Source: Defluviitaleaceae bacterium (lineage in GTDB: Bacteria > Bacillota > Clostridia > Lachnospirales > WQUN01). Taken from it: 64,000 nt of DNA. Below, piece after piece: positions 23,505 to 33,814 of this stretch. The DNA is taken from assembly GCA_009777845.1 (NCBI GenBank), contig WRLD01000008.1:1-64000 (forward strand), written 5' to 3'. A model generated the notes under the pieces. That model worked only from the letters and a program-made list of their open reading frames with translations, did not search any database and was not told the origin of the DNA. A program made the translations under genes and the position numbers. How positions within the stretch are numbered: position 1 is the stretch's first letter; every line of letters begins with the position of its first letter.

Positions 23505-26402
23505 CTATTCCTCCAAGCCAAACTCGCGGCGTTTATTCACAAGCTCACGGTTTATTACTATATTAGCATCTAAAAGCGTTTCGCGCGTGTCTAAATTTTC
23601 GGAAACAACGCGGCGGATTACGTTGATTAGCTGACGCATTACGTAGTAGCCGCCAGGCACCTCGGGCGTACCGAGAATCCAGTCGCGCTGCTCGTTAAGC
23701 ACCTGCAATTGTGCCGAGCTCCACGGCAGACTTTGGAACGCCTCCATGTTTGCGGTAGGGAAGCGCGCCGCCTCGCCCATTATGGATTCCATTTCACGCC
23801 CAAAGCGAAGCTGTGTTTCCGTAGCTGTCCACCATTTTAGAAATTCCCATGCTTGCTCCTGCTTTTCGCTTGCCTGTACCATTATTGCCGCCGTTCCCCA
23901 GTGCGGCACGGTATGGTGTACATTGTAGGAATCGCCGCGCCCCTCAAAATAGACTGGCTCGCCGTGGTCGTAGCCAGGCATTAACGCAAAATTCCACAGG
24001 CCGTAGATTTCCGGCGCGAATACGCTAAACAAATTAAACATAGTAAAATCGCCGAAAATAATCGGCATTTCGCCGCTTCGGAAGCGGTTGGGCGGGTCAA
24101 AAATCTCTGGCGAGCCATAGTGGGTAAAAAACCGCGTAAACGCCTCAAACGCCGCGACCGCGTGTTCGTCGTCGAGCCTAGCGCGCGACAAATCGTCTGT
24201 ATACAAAAATCCGCCGCGCTGATACAGCTGTGTCATAAAGCCAGTAATATCGGGGTTCATTGGGTTTCCTATCGGGGGAATACCCACCGCCATATTATTA
24301 CGCTGTAGCACAGGCATCATTGCCAGTACGTCATTCCACGTCTTGGGTACTTCTATGCCAAGCCCATCCAAAATATCCTTGCGGTAGAACATCAAATTAA
24401 ACGTCTGCGTTTCTGGCACGGCATAATAGCTGTTTTGGAAACGCACAGGAATCCACGCGCTATGGTGAAAACGCCCGAAAACCTCGTCAAAGCCGTCAAA
24501 GCCAGTCAAATCAACCGCCGCGTTACGGAAAGCGTAGTTAATCGGGTCACTTAGCGGCATACTCAAAACCACATCGGGGCCTATGCCCGCCACCACGGCA
24601 GGCAAAACCGCGTTATGCGCCACAAGCCGCAGGTTTACGCCTATATTGTGCCGCGGCGTAAAGGTGTCGTCTATCATTGCCTTCATTGCCTGCGCTTGGT
24701 CACGCCCTGTGGGAATCCACACCTCAATAACATTCGCACCCTCGTGAATGTCGCCTATGCTCTCGAAATCGTGCGTAAAGCTCGCGGCAAACGCGCGGGT
24801 TTCGTGCGATACGCGCGTGAATATGTTTTCCTTTATTTTCGGCAGGGTCGCGCCTGTTCCGCTTACCACGATATAGTCAATGTCGAGCGGACTTTCGGTG
24901 AGCGCGTTTGTGGCGTTCGCCAGTGCGGAAATATTCTGGCGGAAGTTTACCAGATTTATGGGTATTCTGTGCGGTCGCGCGTAGAATAGGTCGAGCTGTG
25001 AAACAATCGCCGCCACTACGCCTGTACGCTCGTTGCGTTCGCCGAAAAACTCCGTCATTTCGTTCAAAATGCCGTACATTATGCCAGTTTCTTGGTCAAT
25101 CATGTCCATTACGTGCGGCAGCATGGCGTGTATACGATAATCACGCATAGCGTCAGGCTCTGGACCTGTAAGCACGAGTATTTCGCGGTAAATTTCGTTA
25201 AGCCGCTGTGTACTCGCAAACAGCTTGCCGATTATTTCGCCTAGCTCGCCTAAGGTCACGTACATGCGTATAGTGTTAGTACCCTTGTTTAGCGGGAATA
25301 ACAGCTCCTGCCCATTTTCGTCACTAAGCGTAATCAATTCCCAGTTATTGTTAAACCCAAACTGAATAGCCTTTACTTCCTCAAAGGGAATAGCCCCATT
25401 GACCGAAAGCGAACGGCTGGAAACAAAGCCCCTATTATAATTTTGGCGCGCCGATAGAGAAAGCCTGTAAAGCCCATTGTCGGGGGCTTCTACCTGCCAC
25501 TCAATCCACTGACCTGGAATACGCCACGGCACACCGCCCATCATGTTTAGCGTAATCACGGCTACGCTCGGCGGCTCTGTCGCGCCGCTGGAATTGTCAA
25601 ACAGTGGGAACAGACTAGGCGAGGAACGCACGGTCGAATTTTCGCCCTGCTCGATATGAATAAAATCGCTTGTATTTACGCTAAGTGTCGTTTCGTCCAT
25701 AAATTCCGCAAAGGTCGGCAGCGAATACGCAGGCACAAGCACAAGGCTACGCATAACCAAAGGCTCGTTTACGCCAGTAAAGCGGATTGTATTCTCGCCC
25801 GCCGTCAAGAAAAAGCGGTAAGGGTCGGCAAAATAGCCCAAGCGGTCATAAAAATACGTGCGTTCCCAACGCGGAAGCTCCACCTGCGGCGGCCTTATTT
25901 GGTTTCCCCTGCTATCCTGCCGCACCGCCGCGCCAGAACCCCACACGCGCCGCAGTGTAATAAGCTCCGCGCCTGTAAACGGCACCTCGCCGTTTATTTT
26001 CAACTCCCGCGCAATATCAATGCCGCGCGCTTCCACAGGAAAATACTCGATACTAAAGGTATACAGCGCGTCCGCAGGGACATGCACCGTATACTCTACG
26101 AACGATTCCTCCTCGGTACGAAGCACTCGCGCCTCGCCCTCGAAGCCCGTCAAGACGGTATAATTTTCGCCGTCCGTCGGGCTAAAAATGTCAATCTCTA
26201 TGGGCTGTACGTCCGTAGGCGTGTCCGTGTGTGTGGACAAAAACTCCGCATACGAGTTTTTCTGGTACACGTCTGGGACGTGCATGTCTGTGCTGTCGCG
26301 GTAGCGTAGCACCTGAGTTTCGCTGCGCAGGAGAATAAAGAGCGTGATAAAGATGATAAGTATGGTGGATAGGATAATTTTGTTTTTGTGCTTTGATAAC
26401 AT
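23505..26402 (-). CDS. Membrane-anchored sugar-binding protein with N-terminal carbohydrate-binding-like domains
   Basis: A 965-aa solute-binding protein. An N-terminal membrane helix (KIILSTILIIFITLFILL) anchors it instead of a lipoprotein cysteine. Residues ~50-230 and ~255-400 look like two beta-sandwich carbohydrate-binding modules (YTVHVPADALYTFSIEYFPV; VEAPDNGLYRLSLSARQNYN). From ~500 on is a family 1 binding domain (ANVIEVWIPTGRDQAQAMKA; FYRKDILDGLGIEVPKTWND; QEQAWEFLKWW). Ordinary binding proteins are about 430 aa, so this is a long multidomain form as found in polysaccharide-degrading Clostridia. It heads the operon and has its own sigma-A promoter. The substrate is probably a plant-derived oligosaccharide, inferred from the modules and the GH9 enzyme at 39054. 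Confidence 0.85.
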   Translation of the reverse strand: MLSKHKNKIILSTILIIFITLFILLRSETQVLRYRDSTDMHVPDVYQKNSYAEFLSTHTDTPTDVQPIEIDIFSPTDGENYTVLTGFEGEARVLRTEEESFVEYTVHVPADALYTFSIEYFPVEARGIDIARELKINGEVPFTGAELITLRRVWGSGAAVRQDSRGNQIRPPQVELPRWERTYFYDRLGYFADPYRFFLTAGENTIRFTGVNEPLVMRSLVLVPAYSLPTFAEFMDETTLSVNTSDFIHIEQGENSTVRSSPSLFPLFDNSSGATEPPSVAVITLNMMGGVPWRIPGQWIEWQVEAPDNGLYRLSLSARQNYNRGFVSSRSLSVNGAIPFEEVKAIQFGFNNNWELITLSDENGQELLFPLNKGTNTIRMYVTLGELGEIIGKLFASTQRLNEIYREILVLTGPEPDAMRDYRIHAMLPHVMDMIDQETGIMYGILNEMTEFFGERNERTGVVAAIVSQLDLFYARPHRIPINLVNFRQNISALANATNALTESPLDIDYIVVSGTGATLPKIKENIFTRVSHETRAFAASFTHDFESIGDIHEGANVIEVWIPTGRDQAQAMKAMIDDTFTPRHNIGVNLRLVAHNAVLPAVVAGIGPDVVLSMPLSDPINYAFRNAAVDLTGFDGFDEVFGRFHHSAWIPVRFQNSYYAVPETQTFNLMFYRKDILDGLGIEVPKTWNDVLAMMPVLQRNNMAVGIPPIGNPMNPDITGFMTQLYQRGGFLYTDDLSRARLDDEHAVAAFEAFTRFFTHYGSPEIFDPPNRFRSGEMPIIFGDFTMFNLFSVFAPEIYGLWNFALMPGYDHGEPVYFEGRGDSYNVHHTVPHWGTAAIMVQASEKQEQAWEFLKWWTATETQLRFGREMESIMGEAARFPTANMEAFQSLPWSSAQLQVLNEQRDWILGTPEVPGGYYVMRQLINVIRRVVSENLDTRETLLDANIVINRELVNKRREFGLEE

Positions 26403-26436
26403 AGGATAGCCCCCTAGGTGGATTTCGATTGTTTAT

Positions 26437-26465
26437 ATTGTACAGCACTTGTAAGGGGTATGCAA
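26437..26465 (-). promoter_or_regulatory. Sigma-A promoter of the sugar ABC operon
   Basis: Reading leftward: TTGCAT (26465-26460), a 17-base spacer, TACAAT (26442-26437), about 35 bases upstream of the binding-protein start. Confidence 0.7.
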
Positions 26466-26511
26466 ATAAAAAGGTACGGTACATCATTAGAACAAAAATT
26501 TTTCAAAGGGA

Positions 26512-26540
26512 TTGTACTTTTTGAGGGAATAAGGCATAAT
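26512..26540 (+). promoter_or_regulatory. Promoter of the type III restriction-modification operon
   Basis: TTGTAC (26512-26517), a 17-base spacer and CATAAT (26535-26540) lie 64 bases before the mod start. The rest of the 200-base divergent gap shows nothing else. Confidence 0.6.
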
Positions 26541-26604
26541 AGGAATTTAAGAGGTCAAGACTGATAGCGGCAACACGCCCTAATAAGGATAGGAGTAAAC
26601 GATA

Positions 26605-29600
26605 ATGAGTGAAAAATTGAATCGTTTTATAAACTTGCTCGCAAGCATATTTGAACTCGACAAGGCAGACCTAGACTTTGGCATTTATCGGGTTATGAAT
26701 ATTAGGAAAGAAGAAATCAATGAATTTCTATCTAGCGGTTTGCCGAAAAAAGTGCAGGAAGCACTCGCCCCCTTTGCCACCGACACGGAAAAGGTTACGT
26801 CCCGCATTATTGAAATTGAAAAGCAAGCCGCAGAAATTGGCTTTGACATCAGCACTAGCAAATTGGCGGACGAATACCGCAGGCTTAAATCTCAGCTTGT
26901 CGCAGGTACAGATTTGAGTGCATTAGAAACAGACGTGTACTCCGCACTATACAACTTTTTCAATCGCTACTACGACGAGGGCGATTTTATATCCAAGCGC
27001 CGCTATAAAAAGAACGTGTACGCCATACCCTACGAGGGCGAGGAAGTAAAACTCCACTGGGCGAACGCCGACCAGTATTACATCAAGACCGCAGAAAACT
27101 TCCGCGACTATACTTTTGTCACGGAAAGCAAAAAGGTACACTTCCGCCTTGTCGATGCGACCACCGAGCGCAACAACAACAAAGAAGTCAACGGCAATGG
27201 GCGTGTCTTTATGTTATACACGGAAACCGCCGACCGTCCAGACATGAAAACAATAGAGGAAGTGAACGGCGAACTTGTTATCCGCTTTGTGTATGACATA
27301 CCCGAGGATAAAAAAAAGAAGTATGCCGAAGATAACCTCGCTGTCATTTCAACAGCGATTCAGACGAATTTTCGTGATTGGTTGCGCTTGAATGACCTAG
27401 CTTCCTCGGCGAAAAATGAAACGCGTTCCCTGCTTGAAAAACATTTGACCGCTTATGTAGCAAAAAACACCTTTGACTACTTTATTCATAAGGACTTGCG
27501 GGGCTTTTTGACCCGTGAGTTGGATTTCTTTATAAAAAGCGAAGTCCTGCACCTCGAGGACATTGATACCACCGACGAAAAACGTGCCGACAGCTATCTA
27601 GCAAAGGTACGAGCTATCAAGCGTGTCGGCAAAATCATTATTGACTTTTTGGCACAAATTGAGGATTTTCAAAAAAAGCTGTGGCTCAAAAAAAAGTTTG
27701 TCGCGGCAACAAACTGGTGCGTTACCCTTGACCGCATAGACGAGGCGTTCTATCCCGAAATTAGAACCAATGCGGCACAGATTGCCGAATGGGTGGCACT
27801 GTACGCAATTGACGAAATACAGGGCGATATGGCCGCCGCCCCATATTCCGAGCCGCTGACGGTTGATTTCCTGTGCCAAAATGGGAATCTTGTCCTTGAT
27901 ACCCGCCACTTCTCGGAAGAATTTAAGGACAGGCTTGTGGCGAGTATTGATAACTTAGATGAGCAGACTGGTGGGTTGATGATTCATAGTGAGAATTTTC
28001 AAGCGTTGGGGCTGTTGCAGGAGCGGTATAGGGGGAAAGTGGACGGAATTTATATCGACCCCCCATACAATACCGAGAGCAACGAAATTGTATATAAAAA
28101 TGGATATAAAGACAGCAGTTGGTTGTCCTTGATTGCGGATAGATTGAAACTTGGAAACCGTCTTATGAAAGGGGAAGCAACGGAATGTGTGATGATTGAC
28201 GAAGCAGAGGAAGCATTGCTCTCTATTTTACTTTCCGACTCTATGCCTGGATACAGCATAAGACCTGTTATCGTGGAATACAATCATCGCGGACGCGTTA
28301 AAAGCAACTTTTCCATAACTCACGAATATGCAATTTGGGCAATTCCGTCTGGAAAAGACTTAATAACCCGCCAAACAGAAATATCTGACGATATTCGCAG
28401 AAATCTTAGACGTACAGGAAGTGATTCAACTAGACAATCAAACCAAGGAATGTTTTATGCTATTGAGGTCGACAATACCACTTTGGAAATTTTAGGAGTG
28501 ACTGAACCGTTAGGTTTGCATGATGACATTCCCGAACATGACAATCCTAATACAACAATGGTCTATCCTATTGACGATGCGGGTATTGAAAGACGTTGGT
28601 ATTACAGTAAAAACCGTATCATGGACGATGTACAAGCCGGCGATGTTTATGCAAAGCGGATTGCGGGTAAAATTCAAATTCATTATCACCAAGAAGGAAA
28701 GCAAAAATATCGCAAATCCATATTGCAAGGCACTTTGATGGATTCAAGTACCTATGGCTCAGAATTGCTAAATGACATTTTTGGGTTGGGTGAAGTGAGT
28801 TTTTCTTTTCCCAAGAGCATAAACGCAGTGCAATGGTTGCTCGAAAGCATGACATATTCACAAAGAGCCTTTTTTCTCGACTATTTCGCTGGTAGTGGCA
28901 CTACTGGCCACGCTGTACTTAACCTCAATCGCAACGACAACGGCAACCGAAAATATATCCTCGTAGAAATGGGCGAATATTTCAACACAGTCACACTGCC
29001 GCGCATGAAAAAGGTGATTTATTCCGCCGCTTGGAAAAACGGCAAACCGCAAAGCCGCAGTACAGGCGTTTCACACATTATGAAATATCTCGCGTTGGAA
29101 AGCTACGAAGATACCTTGTCGAACATCGAGCTAGACAACAACAGCAGACAACTGCGCTTGCAGTTCGGCGACGAGTATTTGGTGCGTTATATGTTCGACC
29201 GCGAGGCAAAATCCAGTATGCTAAACATCGATGCTTTCACACGGCCATTTGCATACAAGCTGAAAATCAACGAGAACAACGAAACCAAGGAAAAAATCGT
29301 TGATGTGTGCGAAACATTCAACTACCTTTTGGGGCTGTCCGTAATACGGCAGTCTGCGGTAGCGTACTTTATAGCCGCACCTGACCCAAAAGGCGAATAT
29401 GAGAACGCCGTAATACTGGAACGCAACAGCGATGGGCAATTCGGATTCAAGCAGATTGAGGGCATACTGCCAGACGGCAGACGCACACTCGTGATTTGGC
29501 GTACTATCACAGATGACTTACTGCAAAGCAACGCCGCACTTGATGCTTATTTCGCCAAGCAAAGAATAAACCCCGCTGACCGCGAGTTTGGCGTAATTTT

Positions 29601-29706
29601 TGTCAATGGCGACAACAACCTCGAAAACCTGCGCCTTGATGAAGAAAACTGGAAAGTCCAGCGTATCGAGCCAGTGTTCAAAGCAAAAATGTTCGAGGAG
29701 GAGTAA
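26605..29706 (+). CDS. mod: Type III restriction-modification methyltransferase (Mod), long form
   Basis: A 1033-aa DNA N6-adenine/N4-cytosine methyltransferase of the beta class. The catalytic motif IV DPPYNTESNE is at about residue 483, and the AdoMet motif I FLDYFAGSGTTGHAVL follows at about 752, the IV-before-I order of beta enzymes. Classic Mod proteins are 600-700 aa; this one has a ~470-residue N-terminal extension beginning LNRFINLLASIFELDKADLD, a helical region seen in a widespread long Mod subfamily. Target recognition probably lies between motifs IV and I (~500-740). The ATG at 26605 has an AGGAG SD. The res gene starts three bases after its stop. Confidence 0.9.
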   Translation: MSEKLNRFINLLASIFELDKADLDFGIYRVMNIRKEEINEFLSSGLPKKVQEALAPFATDTEKVTSRIIEIEKQAAEIGFDISTSKLADEYRRLKSQLVAGTDLSALETDVYSALYNFFNRYYDEGDFISKRRYKKNVYAIPYEGEEVKLHWANADQYYIKTAENFRDYTFVTESKKVHFRLVDATTERNNNKEVNGNGRVFMLYTETADRPDMKTIEEVNGELVIRFVYDIPEDKKKKYAEDNLAVISTAIQTNFRDWLRLNDLASSAKNETRSLLEKHLTAYVAKNTFDYFIHKDLRGFLTRELDFFIKSEVLHLEDIDTTDEKRADSYLAKVRAIKRVGKIIIDFLAQIEDFQKKLWLKKKFVAATNWCVTLDRIDEAFYPEIRTNAAQIAEWVALYAIDEIQGDMAAAPYSEPLTVDFLCQNGNLVLDTRHFSEEFKDRLVASIDNLDEQTGGLMIHSENFQALGLLQERYRGKVDGIYIDPPYNTESNEIVYKNGYKDSSWLSLIADRLKLGNRLMKGEATECVMIDEAEEALLSILLSDSMPGYSIRPVIVEYNHRGRVKSNFSITHEYAIWAIPSGKDLITRQTEISDDIRRNLRRTGSDSTRQSNQGMFYAIEVDNTTLEILGVTEPLGLHDDIPEHDNPNTTMVYPIDDAGIERRWYYSKNRIMDDVQAGDVYAKRIAGKIQIHYHQEGKQKYRKSILQGTLMDSSTYGSELLNDIFGLGEVSFSFPKSINAVQWLLESMTYSQRAFFLDYFAGSGTTGHAVLNLNRNDNGNRKYILVEMGEYFNTVTLPRMKKVIYSAAWKNGKPQSRSTGVSHIMKYLALESYEDTLSNIELDNNSRQLRLQFGDEYLVRYMFDREAKSSMLNIDAFTRPFAYKLKINENNETKEKIVDVCETFNYLLGLSVIRQSAVAYFIAAPDPKGEYENAVILERNSDGQFGFKQIEGILPDGRRTLVIWRTITDDLLQSNAALDAYFAKQRINPADREFGVIFVNGDNNLENLRLDEENWKVQRIEPVFKAKMFEEE

Positions 29707-29709
29707 GTA

Positions 29710-32700
29710 ATGGCAAAGAAAAAAACAACTTCTCCAACATTCCAATGGGGCGACCAGCTTGTACTGTTCCGATACTTCCTCGGCTTATTCGGCAAAAACA
29801 CCCTCATCGGTCTTGCAGGCAAGCTAAACGATGCTGAATATGAGGGAGTAGACGAAAACCAGAACACGTTCTTCTGGCGTGAACTGGACAGCATTTTGCA
29901 CCGCCAAGGTGCCGCATCAAAAATTAGCCGCGATGTATTGCGCGAATACGACGAAAACATCTGCCGTCATATCAAGCGAATCGGCGAGAACCGCGGCGGC
30001 ATTAGTCTGAAGTATTTTCAGTATATTGCGTGTCTGTTCACCGAAATGTACCTTACGCGTTATTTCGGAGATAAGACTGCGTTTACGGCAGACTTGAACG
30101 ACTACGCAGAAAAGGTAAAGAGAGAAAACCTCGGTAGCATAGACATCGAACTGTTCACGCCAGACAACTTAAATAAACTGGCTTTCATGTGCGCCACAGG
30201 CAGCGGCAAGACACTGATAATGCACATCAACATCTTGCAGTTTAGGCACTATCTAAAAAGGGCGCATCAGCTTGACCCCCGCCATAGAATCAACAAAATC
30301 ATCGTTCTTGCCCCGAACGAGGGCATGTCGAACCAACACTTGGACGAGCTAAAACTGTCGCACATATCTGCCGAGCCGTTTATCAAGAGCGGTTTCGGCA
30401 ATACTGCTGATGTAATCGTCATAGACATGAACAAGCTAAAAGAGGAGGGCAAGGTCAAGACTGTTTCAGTTGACAGCTTCGAGCAGAATAACCTTGTGCT
30501 TGTTGACGAAGCACACCGCGGCCTTGCTGGTGATGTGTGGTACGATTACCGCTCTCGTCTATCGGCAGAGGGTGGATTTGCCTTTGAATACTCCGCTACG
30601 TTAAAACAAGCAATGAAAACATTAAACGCAAAAAAAGATAAAACGCTGCTTAACGAATATTTCCGCTCCATCATTATTGATTACTCCTACAAATTTTTCT
30701 ATGAAGATGGTTACGGCAAGGAATACCGCATCTACAATCTGCGGGAAAACATAGATGCGGAACAAAAGCAATTATACCTTGTTGGGTGTTTGTTATCGTT
30801 TTATCAACAACTGAAACTGTTTGACGAATGTGCCAAGGAATACGTGCCGTTTATGATTGAAAAACCACTGCTTGTGTTTGTCGGAAACCGTGTCACGGCA
30901 AAAACGTCTGCCGCTGAGATGACCGATGTTGAGGAAGTGCTTAACTTCATTGACAGGTTTGTTCACGACAAAGAGCGGACAATACGCCGCATCAATGCCG
31001 TTTTGAACGAGGACACAGGGCTTACGGACAGCCGAGGGCGAGAGCTATTCTCGCAGAATTTTAACGCACTGACTTCGATGTTCGCAGGTACGCCAAAGGC
31101 AGAAGATATTTATAAAGACATCTTACGTGTTGTTTTCAACAGCAACACGATTCCCGATGAGCCGAGATTGCACGTCTTAAACCTGCGGCAGGTACCGAGC
31201 GAAATCGCGCTCCGCATCGGAACAGACGGTGAGTATTTCGGCGTTATCAGTATTGGCGACACTTCTGGGCTTATAAAAAACTGCGAAGCAAAAGGCATTG
31301 TCACCAGCACAGAGGAATTTGCCAGTGAATCGCTGTTTAGAAATATTAACAACAAGGGGTCAAATATCAAGGTACTCATCGGCTCTCGCAAGTTCACCGA
31401 GGGCTGGAACTCGTGGCGTGTTTCAACGATGGGGCTGATAAACTTTGCCAAAGGCGAAGGCTCACAAGCCATTCAGCTTTTTGGGCGTGGGGTTCGCCTA
31501 CGCGGGCACGGCGGCTGTTTGAAACGAAGCGGAAAATTAGATGACCGCACTGTTACCGTGCCGAAAAACATCAAGTTGCTTGAAACATTGACAATCTTCG
31601 GCATCAAAGCGCAGTACATGGAGGATTTTAAAAAACATCTCGAAATGGAGGATATGTCCGCCAACGAGAAATCGCACGAGTATACGCTTCCAGTTATTAG
31701 TCGATACAACGAAGTTAAGGAAAAAGGTTTACGTGTCATTAAGGTCAAGGACGGCGCAAACTTCAAGAAACAGGCGGCACGTCTAATCCTCGATACACCA
31801 GATGACGGCTTCGCGGGTTATTTGAACAGAAACAAGGTGATGATAGACTGCCGCTCTAAGGTGCAGACTTTGGAATCTACATTCAGTATGCAGATTGAGA
31901 GCGTGACGGAAGAACATTCCCTTGAAAGTTGGGCTTTGCCTTTTCTTGACTATACAAGAATTTTTGACGAACTCGAAACCTATAAAAACGAGAAATTCTA
32001 CTATAACATATCTCTGTGCAAAGACAGATTAAAAGCGATTCTACTGTCGGACGGTTGGTACTCGCTTATCATTCCCAAGGCACACATCGCTGTGGATAGC
32101 ATGGATAAGCTATCCATGTATTCCGACTTTGCCGTGATGGTGCTAAAAAGTTACATCGACAAGTTTTACAAGTATGAAAAAGACCGCTGGGAAGCACCGT
32201 TGCTCGAATATCAAGAACTCCGCGAAAGTGACGGCAATTTTGTAGATGAGTACGAGTTTTCTTATCAAGACAGCCATGCCCAAGACACTACCGCCGATAC
32301 GGTGGGGCAATTTGTCGAGGACTTGAAGTTGCTCTTGGACAAGGAAAAGGGTATTCCGACATCTGTCTACCATAAGAGCGTACTGAACGACACACTTGTC
32401 GCTTTCGATTTTAGGGCGCACTTGTATGCCCCGCTGATACACTTGAAAGCCAACGTATTGAAAGCCAGCGGATTGAATCTGACCGTATCGCCTATTAGCT
32501 TAAACAAAGATGAAAAAGGCTTTGTCGATATGCTGAAGGCCTATGTGGACAACAACGCCCTCATGTTTGAGGGAAAGAGCCTTTATCTTCTCCGTAATAA
32601 GAGCAAAGTTGGCATGGGGTTCTTTGAGGCTAAAAATTTCTACCCTGACTACGTGCTGTGGATAGATTCCCCAGAAACTCAGTACATTTCATTCATTGAC

Positions 32701-32961
32701 CCTAAAGGCTTGCGGCAGTCAACATGGGAAAACGATGCTAAAATTGAATTTTACGCCAAGATTAAGGAACTTGAAGCCCGACTGCAACCATCAAGCATTG
32801 ACAAACGGATTGTGCTAAACTCGTTTATTATGTCTAGTACACGCTCTGAGGATTTACGACAATGGTGGAACAAAGGCAAACCCGAGCGTCATGCAAAGAA
32901 TGTGTTTTGCCTTGACGAGAGTGACTGCGTTGATGCAATGATGCAGAAGATATTGGGCTAG
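29710..32961 (+). CDS. res: Type III restriction endonuclease (Res), helicase-nuclease subunit
   Basis: A 1083-aa Res subunit. Walker A is CATGSGKTLIMH (~residue 160), the DEAH-type Walker B is VDEAHRG (~265), motif III FEYSATLK follows (~295), and a helicase C half has GRGVRLRGHG (~595). The C-terminal nuclease site is PDYVLW ... FIDPKG (~978-998), matching PD-(D/E)xK. With Mod it forms the restriction complex that cuts after ATP-driven sliding between inverted sites. ATG 29710 follows GAGGAGGAG within the end of mod. No frameshift or truncation is seen, so the system looks intact. Confidence 0.92.
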   Translation: MAKKKTTSPTFQWGDQLVLFRYFLGLFGKNTLIGLAGKLNDAEYEGVDENQNTFFWRELDSILHRQGAASKISRDVLREYDENICRHIKRIGENRGGISLKYFQYIACLFTEMYLTRYFGDKTAFTADLNDYAEKVKRENLGSIDIELFTPDNLNKLAFMCATGSGKTLIMHINILQFRHYLKRAHQLDPRHRINKIIVLAPNEGMSNQHLDELKLSHISAEPFIKSGFGNTADVIVIDMNKLKEEGKVKTVSVDSFEQNNLVLVDEAHRGLAGDVWYDYRSRLSAEGGFAFEYSATLKQAMKTLNAKKDKTLLNEYFRSIIIDYSYKFFYEDGYGKEYRIYNLRENIDAEQKQLYLVGCLLSFYQQLKLFDECAKEYVPFMIEKPLLVFVGNRVTAKTSAAEMTDVEEVLNFIDRFVHDKERTIRRINAVLNEDTGLTDSRGRELFSQNFNALTSMFAGTPKAEDIYKDILRVVFNSNTIPDEPRLHVLNLRQVPSEIALRIGTDGEYFGVISIGDTSGLIKNCEAKGIVTSTEEFASESLFRNINNKGSNIKVLIGSRKFTEGWNSWRVSTMGLINFAKGEGSQAIQLFGRGVRLRGHGGCLKRSGKLDDRTVTVPKNIKLLETLTIFGIKAQYMEDFKKHLEMEDMSANEKSHEYTLPVISRYNEVKEKGLRVIKVKDGANFKKQAARLILDTPDDGFAGYLNRNKVMIDCRSKVQTLESTFSMQIESVTEEHSLESWALPFLDYTRIFDELETYKNEKFYYNISLCKDRLKAILLSDGWYSLIIPKAHIAVDSMDKLSMYSDFAVMVLKSYIDKFYKYEKDRWEAPLLEYQELRESDGNFVDEYEFSYQDSHAQDTTADTVGQFVEDLKLLLDKEKGIPTSVYHKSVLNDTLVAFDFRAHLYAPLIHLKANVLKASGLNLTVSPISLNKDEKGFVDMLKAYVDNNALMFEGKSLYLLRNKSKVGMGFFEAKNFYPDYVLWIDSPETQYISFIDPKGLRQSTWENDAKIEFYAKIKELEARLQPSSIDKRIVLNSFIMSSTRSEDLRQWWNKGKPERHAKNVFCLDESDCVDAMMQKILG

Positions 32962-33530
32962 GGATTGTTTAATATCTCGATTTCGGCGGATTTTCTGAAA
33001 TGCTGTGCCGCAGGCTTTGGAAAAACACCGAACGCAAACTCGCTACTTCTTTACAAATGTTGGTTTTTGCGTTTGTTGCATTGATGATTCTGGGATTCTG
33101 AACGGTTTCTTAGAAAACCACTAATACCTTGCGACCTGCTTGCTACTCGCCTTGTGATAAAAATCCTCGCAATCACAGTACCGTTTTCAGCTTAAACAGC
33201 TGTAGCATTCTTTATGGGACATAATCAAAAGTTATTGACACTTTTTTGGCTCGCAAAAATAAAATTAGAAACTGGTTTTCAAAAATAAAAACACCACACG
33301 CATATTTTCTCACCCAATAGAGATAATAAAAACGTATCATACTAATTTGCAATTAGTATAGTCAGTCAACTTAAATTTGCAAGCGTGCTTGCAAATTTTA
33401 AGTTGCACGAACGCCCGCACACCGACCGAAGCAACGCGGAGGGAGGTGGGTAGCAATATGCGAAGCATATTGCTGTCAGTCAATCTAAGATTGACTGACG
33501 GTATCTCTTGACGGAAGGAGGATAATCTAA
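32962..33530. other. Gene-free stretch: MITE-like remnant and a chain of hairpins
   Basis: The left part (32966-33000) resembles one end of the family D MITE at 54281 (TGTTTAATATCTCG-TTTCG-C-GATTTTC) and is probably a truncated copy. The middle (33000-33335) holds no credible ORF; TTGACA at 33235 could be a -35 box. From 33339 to 33499 there are four consecutive stem-loops (separate entry). Confidence 0.5.
33339..33499 (+). promoter_or_regulatory. Four consecutive palindromes upstream of the DUF378 gene
   Basis: Stems: ATACTAATT with 33351-33359 (9 bp); AACTTAAATTTGCAAGC with about 33385-33403 (17 bp, one bulge); AGCAATATGC with 33465-33474 (10 bp); GTCAGTCAATCT with 33488-33499 (12 bp). GTCAGTCAA also occurs before the second stem (33361). 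They may form a structured mRNA leader or be recombination or repeat sequences. Confidence 0.5.
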
Positions 33531-33767
33531 ATGCGTTCAAGAACATGGGACTACATTTGTTTGTCTTTGGTAATACTCGGTGCTATCAACTGGGGGCTTA
33601 TCGGTCTTTTCAGATTCGATATTATCGCCACTATTTTGGGCGGAATGGAAGGCATCGTAAGCCGTATCATATACACTCTTATTGCGTTGGCGGGGCTTTA
33701 CTGTCTTAGCTTTTTTGGTAGAGATTACCACCGCACACACACCGCCACCGACCACAATAGGGGCTAA
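33531..33767 (+). CDS. DUF378 family small membrane protein
   Basis: A 78-aa protein with the DUF378 pattern: LSLVILGAINWGLIGLFRFD, then IVSRIIYTLIALAGLYCL, two membrane helices and a polar His/Thr-rich tail. The function is unknown; these proteins are common in Firmicutes. GGAAGGAGG lies upstream of the ATG at 33531, and a strong terminator follows, so it is a monocistronic unit. The leader carries four hairpins. Confidence 0.85.
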   Translation: MRSRTWDYICLSLVILGAINWGLIGLFRFDIIATILGGMEGIVSRIIYTLIALAGLYCLSFFGRDYHRTHTATDHNRG

Positions 33768-33781
33768 GGTTTTTACCCTTT

Positions 33782-33814
33782 CAAGAACGCCAAAAATGGC
33801 GTTCTTGTTTTTTT
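33782..33814 (+). terminator. Terminator after the DUF378 gene
   Basis: CAAGAACGCCA (33782-33792), loop AAAA, TGGCGTTCTTG (33797-33807), then seven T. Confidence 0.9.
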
